In this document: one piece after another, positions 4,004 to 6,574 of the stretch
Numbering within the stretch: the first letter of the stretch is position 1
How the letters are laid out: every line of letters starts with the position of its first letter
Assembly: GCA_937900575.1 (NCBI GenBank)
Contig: CALCEI010000085.1
Location: forward strand, 1 to 6,574
Source: an uncultured Clostridia bacterium
GTDB lineage: Bacteria > Bacillota > Clostridia > Christensenellales > UBA1242
Reading direction: 5' to 3'
Length of the DNA: 6,574 nt
Made by a program: the position numbers and the translations under genes
The notes under the pieces: model-generated
What the model saw: the letters and a program-made list of their open reading frames with translations, nothing else
The model's database searches: none
Told to the model about the DNA's origin: nothing

Positions 4004-5190
4004 TATTTATCCCCCTTTCTTTTACGTGTTTTTGTACCGAAAGTTGAAGAATATTCTCTTAAACTTGCAACTGCTTTGGCAATTTTTGCTACAGCAACAT
4101 CAATTTCTTCATAACTGTTGTTTTTGCCAAAACTGAATCTTACTGTGCTACGAGCATCGTCATTAGATAAGCCAATTGCTGTCATAACATGAGAAACTGT
4201 AAGGCTGTTTGTTGTACATGCACTGCCTGTTGAAACGGCAACACCTTCCATGTCCAATTTTGTAAGCAAACTTTCGCCATCAACGCCTGTGAATGTTACA
4301 GAAACGATATTTGGCAATTTTTGTCTTGTTTCAGCGTTGAAGATTACATGTTCAACTGCACCTGTTAACTTTGCAACAAAATATGAACTTAACTCACGCA
4401 ATTTGTGATTGTTTGTTTTAAGGTCACGCATTGCAATTTCACTTGCCTTTGCAAAACCTGCAATTGCTGCAACGTCCAATGTACCACCACGTTTGCCACG
4501 TTCTTGGTTTCCACCAAACACCAATGGGTCAATTTTCACTTTGTTTGATACATATAATGCACCTGCACCCTTTGGTCCATAAATCTTGTGGCTTGAAATT
4601 GACATTACATCAATACCCAAATCGTCAACATCAAGTTCCATGTGACCATAAAGTTGCACTGCGTCAGTGTGGAAGATAATACCCTTTTCACGTGCTGTTA
4701 AACCAATTGCTTTTAAGTTTTGGATTGTGCCAAGTTCATTGTTTGCAGCCATAATTGAAATAAGAATTGTGCTACTACGCAATGCACCAAGCAAATCTGC
4801 AAAGTTTACAAAGCCGTTTTTATCCACGTCCAAATAGGTTACTCTAAAACCGTTGGCTTCCAAAAATTTGCAAGCATTAAGAACAGATTCATGTTCAATT
4901 TTGCTTGTAATGATGTGGTTACCACGTACTCTGTTTGCAAAAGCAAGGCCAATGATTGCCCAACTGTTTGCTTCGCTTCCACTTGCTGTAAAATAAATTT
5001 CGTTTGATTTTACGTTTAATGATTTTGCAATGATATCTCTGGAATTATCCAAAATTCTTGATGCTTCTCTTCCGTAAGAATGGATTGAAGAAGAGTTACC
5101 TTGAACATTGGTTAACACAGACATCATTTCGTTTAATGCTTCTGCACCAATACTTGTTGTTGCAGCATTATCAAAATAAATTCTATCCAT
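4003..5190 (-). CDS. nifS: Cysteine desulfurase, NifS/IscS class I
   Basis: A PLP enzyme that takes sulfur from L-cysteine, leaving alanine, and passes a persulfide to Fe-S scaffolds or thiolation pathways. The 395-residue product has IYFDNAATT at 4-12, SGSEANSWA around residues 70-78, IEHESVLNAC at 98-107, HTDAVQ at 174-179 with Asp176, the PLP lysine Lys202 in SSHKIYGPKG, and the catalytic Cys325 in STGSACTTNSL within a class I-type long loop. Length is normal. The start at 5190 is preferred: a GGAG lies 6 nt upstream, the family N-terminus begins there, and the two in-frame ATGs further up (5202, 5220) lie at or upstream of the predicted transcription start. First gene of an operon with the NifU-like scaffold, whose ATG overlaps this stop. 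Basic C-terminal tail (TKTRKRKGDK). Confidence 0.95.
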   Translation of the reverse strand: MDRIYFDNAATTSIGAEALNEMMSVLTNVQGNSSSIHSYGREASRILDNSRDIIAKSLNVKSNEIYFTASGSEANSWAIIGLAFANRVRGNHIITSKIEHESVLNACKFLEANGFRVTYLDVDKNGFVNFADLLGALRSSTILISIMAANNELGTIQNLKAIGLTAREKGIIFHTDAVQLYGHMELDVDDLGIDVMSISSHKIYGPKGAGALYVSNKVKIDPLVFGGNQERGKRGGTLDVAAIAGFAKASEIAMRDLKTNNHKLRELSSYFVAKLTGAVEHVIFNAETRQKLPNIVSVTFTGVDGESLLTKLDMEGVAVSTGSACTTNSLTVSHVMTAIGLSNDDARSTVRFSFGKNNSYEEIDVAVAKIAKAVASLREYSSTFGTKTRKRKGDK

Positions 5191-5210
5191 AAATTTCTCC
5201 ATCGCTTTAA

Positions 5211-5239
5211 AATTTACCACACTTATTCAACTTTGTCAA
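5211..5239 (-). promoter_or_regulatory. Extended -10 promoter of the nifS operon
   Basis: TTGACA (5234-5239), a 17-nt spacer ending in TGG, and TAAATT (5211-5216). The TGn motif makes up for the weak -10. The start near 5204 leaves a leader of about 14 nt holding the GGAG. No IscR/SufR-type operator could be recognised. Confidence 0.7.
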
Positions 5240-5273
5240 TAGCAAAATTGTAATTTAACTTTAGTTATTTAAC

Positions 5274-5302
5274 AAAAAAAGTGCAAAACTGCACTCTTTT
5301 TT
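5274..5302 (-). terminator. Terminator of the hslU-tcdA-trx operon
   Basis: A 6-bp perfect stem AGTGCA/TGCACT (5280-5285 with 5290-5295) with a 4-nt loop, flanked by A- and T-runs on both sides, eight nt after the trx stop codon. Confidence 0.85.
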
Positions 5303-5310
5303 ACAAAATA

Positions 5311-5640
5311 TTAGTCATCAACGGGCTCTTTCGTTAATGCATTAGTGATGTATTCAACAACATCATCGTAAGGATTTAAGCCCACAAGTGTATCCACTTT
5401 TTTGCCATCTTTAAAGCACAAAACTGTTGGAACACTAAAAATTCTATACCTTTTTGCAATGTCTTCACTTTCATCAATATCCAATGAATAAAATTTTACA
5501 TCTTTAAATTTGGTTTCAACTTTTTCCAAAATTGGTTTAAGCATTCTGCAAGGCATACACCATGTTGCAGAAAAATCAACAACTGTCATATTTTTGCTGT
5601 TTATTGTTTCATCAAAATTTTCACTTGTAACTTGTTCCAT
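5311..5640 (-). CDS. Thioredoxin with WCMPC active site
   Basis: A 109-residue thioredoxin-fold protein that reduces disulfides in the cytosol; no signal peptide. The order is typical: VVDFSATWCMPCRMLKPILE at 20-39 with the redox cysteines 28 and 31, LDIDESEDIAKRYRIFSVPT at 53-72 with cis-Pro71 opposite the active site, and FKDGKKVDTLVG at 76-87. The active site is WCMPC instead of WCGPC, and Cys75 is an extra, buried-looking cysteine. Residue changes between the cysteines shift redox potential and partner choice in this family. The ATG at 5640 has an AAGGAG element that overlaps the tcdA stop codon (9 nt between genes), so the two are translated together. It could serve general reduction or the sulfur enzymes nearby. 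Confidence 0.9.
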   Translation of the reverse strand: MEQVTSENFDETINSKNMTVVDFSATWCMPCRMLKPILEKVETKFKDVKFYSLDIDESEDIAKRYRIFSVPTVLCFKDGKKVDTLVGLNPYDDVVEYITNALTKEPVDD

Positions 5641-5649
5641 AGTTTCTCC

Positions 5650-6357
5650 TTAACCAAGAATTTTATTTATGATTTTTGCACACATCACTGTTGCCATATT
5701 TACAGGATAGTATACCACACTGCCAATTGTTTTGCAATTGAATTTGGTTGCCTTTTGTTTAGTGTAACACACATCAAGTTTCTTTATGCGTTCTTCCAAA
5801 CAGAATTTGCGTAAAATTTTTGCAATTGGGTCATAACTTGTGCGTGAAATATCACTTATCTCAAATTGTGGAATTTCTGCATATCTGTTGCCTGCACCCA
5901 TTGCAGATAATAAGTAGATTTTATGTTTGTTACACTCCAAAATAAGCAACTTCTTTGCTGGTATATCGTCAACACAATCCACAACATAGTCGTATTGTTT
6001 AAAATCAATAGATTTTATTGTCTCGGAATCAAGTTTAATTGGCATGGTTTCAATTTGTAAATTAGGGTTTATATCAAGCAATTGGTTTTTAAGTTCTTCA
6101 ACTTTAAGTTTGCCTGTGTTGGATTGATAAGCAACAAGTTGTCTGTTGATGTTTGTTGTGTCAATTTTATCAAAATCTACAACTGTCAAATGTTCTATTC
6201 CACTGCGTACCAAAAAATGACACAATGCCGAACCTACACCACCCACACCAAAAACTATGATGCGTGCAGATTTAAGTTTTTTAACTTGTTCTTTTTCAAG
6301 CATCATCACAAATCTATTAAGAAATTCAGTATTATAAGACATATTTTTTGAAATCAT
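5650..6357 (-). CDS. tcdA: tRNA threonylcarbamoyladenosine dehydratase (TcdA/CsdL, ThiF family)
   Basis: TcdA is an E1-like enzyme that uses ATP to dehydrate t6A37 of tRNA to the cyclic form ct6A, improving decoding of ANN codons. The 235-residue product shows the nucleotide-binding FGVGGVGSALCHFL at 36-49, VVDFDKIDTTNINRQ at 59-73, VVDCVDDIPAKK at 125-136 with Asp130, and SAMGAG at 151-156. The C-terminal YPVNMATVMCAKIINKIL part closes the fold. It is slightly shorter than many relatives. Two starts are possible: 6357 (MISKNM) or 6342 (MSYNTEF, five residues shorter). Neither has a good ribosome binding site; an AAGGA lies about 14 nt before the first, so I give the longer form. Either start overlaps the end of hslU (26 or 11 nt), so translation is probably coupled. 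Confidence 0.9.
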   Translation of the reverse strand: MISKNMSYNTEFLNRFVMMLEKEQVKKLKSARIIVFGVGGVGSALCHFLVRSGIEHLTVVDFDKIDTTNINRQLVAYQSNTGKLKVEELKNQLLDINPNLQIETMPIKLDSETIKSIDFKQYDYVVDCVDDIPAKKLLILECNKHKIYLLSAMGAGNRYAEIPQFEISDISRTSYDPIAKILRKFCLEERIKKLDVCYTKQKATKFNCKTIGSVVYYPVNMATVMCAKIINKILG

Positions 6358-6574
6358 GTGTATGAATTAAATCCTTCATTGTATTTAAAACAAAAGGCTT
6401 ATCAATAACAACTTTAACTTCTGGGTTATCATCACTTGCATTAAAGGAAATATCTTCAAGCAAACTTTCCATTATTGTTTGCAAACGGCGTGCACCAATA
6501 TTTTCACTTGTTTCGTTTTCATCTGCTGCAAGTTCTGCAATAATATCAATTGCGTCTTCTGTAAATTCAAGATC
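6332..6574 (-). CDS. hslU: ATP-dependent protease ATPase subunit HslU, C-terminal 80 residues (partial)
   Basis: HslU (ClpY) is the AAA+ unfoldase that feeds the HslV peptidase. Only the C-terminal end is in the window; it runs off the high-coordinate edge. It reads through AIDIIAELAADENETSENIG, then ARRLQTIMESLLEDISFNA, and ends KKYVL. NIGARRLxTxxExLLEDISF is the sensor-2 (GAR) signature of HslU, and the Tyr-hydrophobic-Leu end matches the conserved C-terminal tail that docks into HslV on activation. The Asp/Asn insertion (SDDNPE) sits before the last strand. The stop at 6332-6334 overlaps the tcdA start region. hslV would be expected upstream, beyond this window. Confidence 0.93.
   Translation of the reverse strand, partial: DLEFTEDAIDIIAELAADENETSENIGARRLQTIMESLLEDISFNASDDNPEVKVVIDKPFVLNTMKDLIHTHDFKKYVL

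Noticed and set aside
5191..5220. Earlier in-frame starts for nifS
   Set aside because: They overlap the predicted promoter or transcription start, whereas the ATG at 5190 has a GGAG and the family N-terminus.
1..6574. CRISPR arrays, tRNA or rRNA genes, insertion sequences, long direct repeats
   Set aside because: None was seen when reading both strands; repeated GCTTCTGC-like runs in rpsB/tsf are Ala/Glu codon runs, not repeats.

Overview
The window looks like a chromosomal housekeeping segment from a low-GC, AT-rich Firmicute, probably an uncultured Clostridia-like gut bacterium. The support is the protein sequences, the strong AAGGAGG-type ribosome binding sites, the near-perfect TTGACA/N17/TAtaaT-type promoters, the ruvX-DUF1292 (yrrK-yrzB) gene pair and the HslU/NifS/TcdA set. 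A finer placement cannot be supported from the sequence alone. Every gene is on the minus strand, so transcription runs from high to low coordinates.

In transcription order: (1) the C-terminal end of hslU, tcdA (t6A-tRNA dehydratase) and a thioredoxin with a WCMPC active site form one tight operon, closed by a terminator at 5274-5302. (2) A TTGACA/extended -10 promoter drives nifS (class I cysteine desulfurase) and, through a TAATG overlap, a NifU/IscU-like scaffold that has lost two of its three cluster-binding cysteines. A 61-residue single-span membrane protein follows, and its stop codon lies in the loop of the terminator. (3) A 150-residue protein of unknown family is an isolated unit with its own strong promoter and terminator. 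(4) ruvX and a DUF1292 gene form an operon whose promoter is placed so that the ruvX mRNA should be leaderless. (5) A roughly 100-nt transcription unit has a strong promoter, a 6-codon ORF with a ribosome binding site, and a terminator. (6) A strong promoter with a structured leader of about 109 nt precedes rpsB-tsf.

The low-coordinate end is abnormal. tsf begins normally but after about residue 118 it runs in frame into a DUF5688 protein fragment with different codon use (AAG/GAG rich, GC about 44% by hand count against about 40% in the tsf part). That fragment is followed by an AT-rich piece (about 33% GC) in another frame that resembles the end of a ParB-like nuclease domain of phage or plasmid type. 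The three-part mosaic is either a mis-assembled contig end or a real recombination; the sequence alone cannot decide, and I lean towards misassembly because an intact tsf is essential.

Functional themes are translation (S2, EF-Ts, RuvX rRNA maturation, TcdA tRNA modification), sulfur/Fe-S metabolism and redox (NifS, NifU-like, thioredoxin) and proteolysis (HslU). The most interesting items are the small RNA/leader-peptide unit, the leaderless ruvX, the cysteine-poor scaffold and the tsf mosaic.
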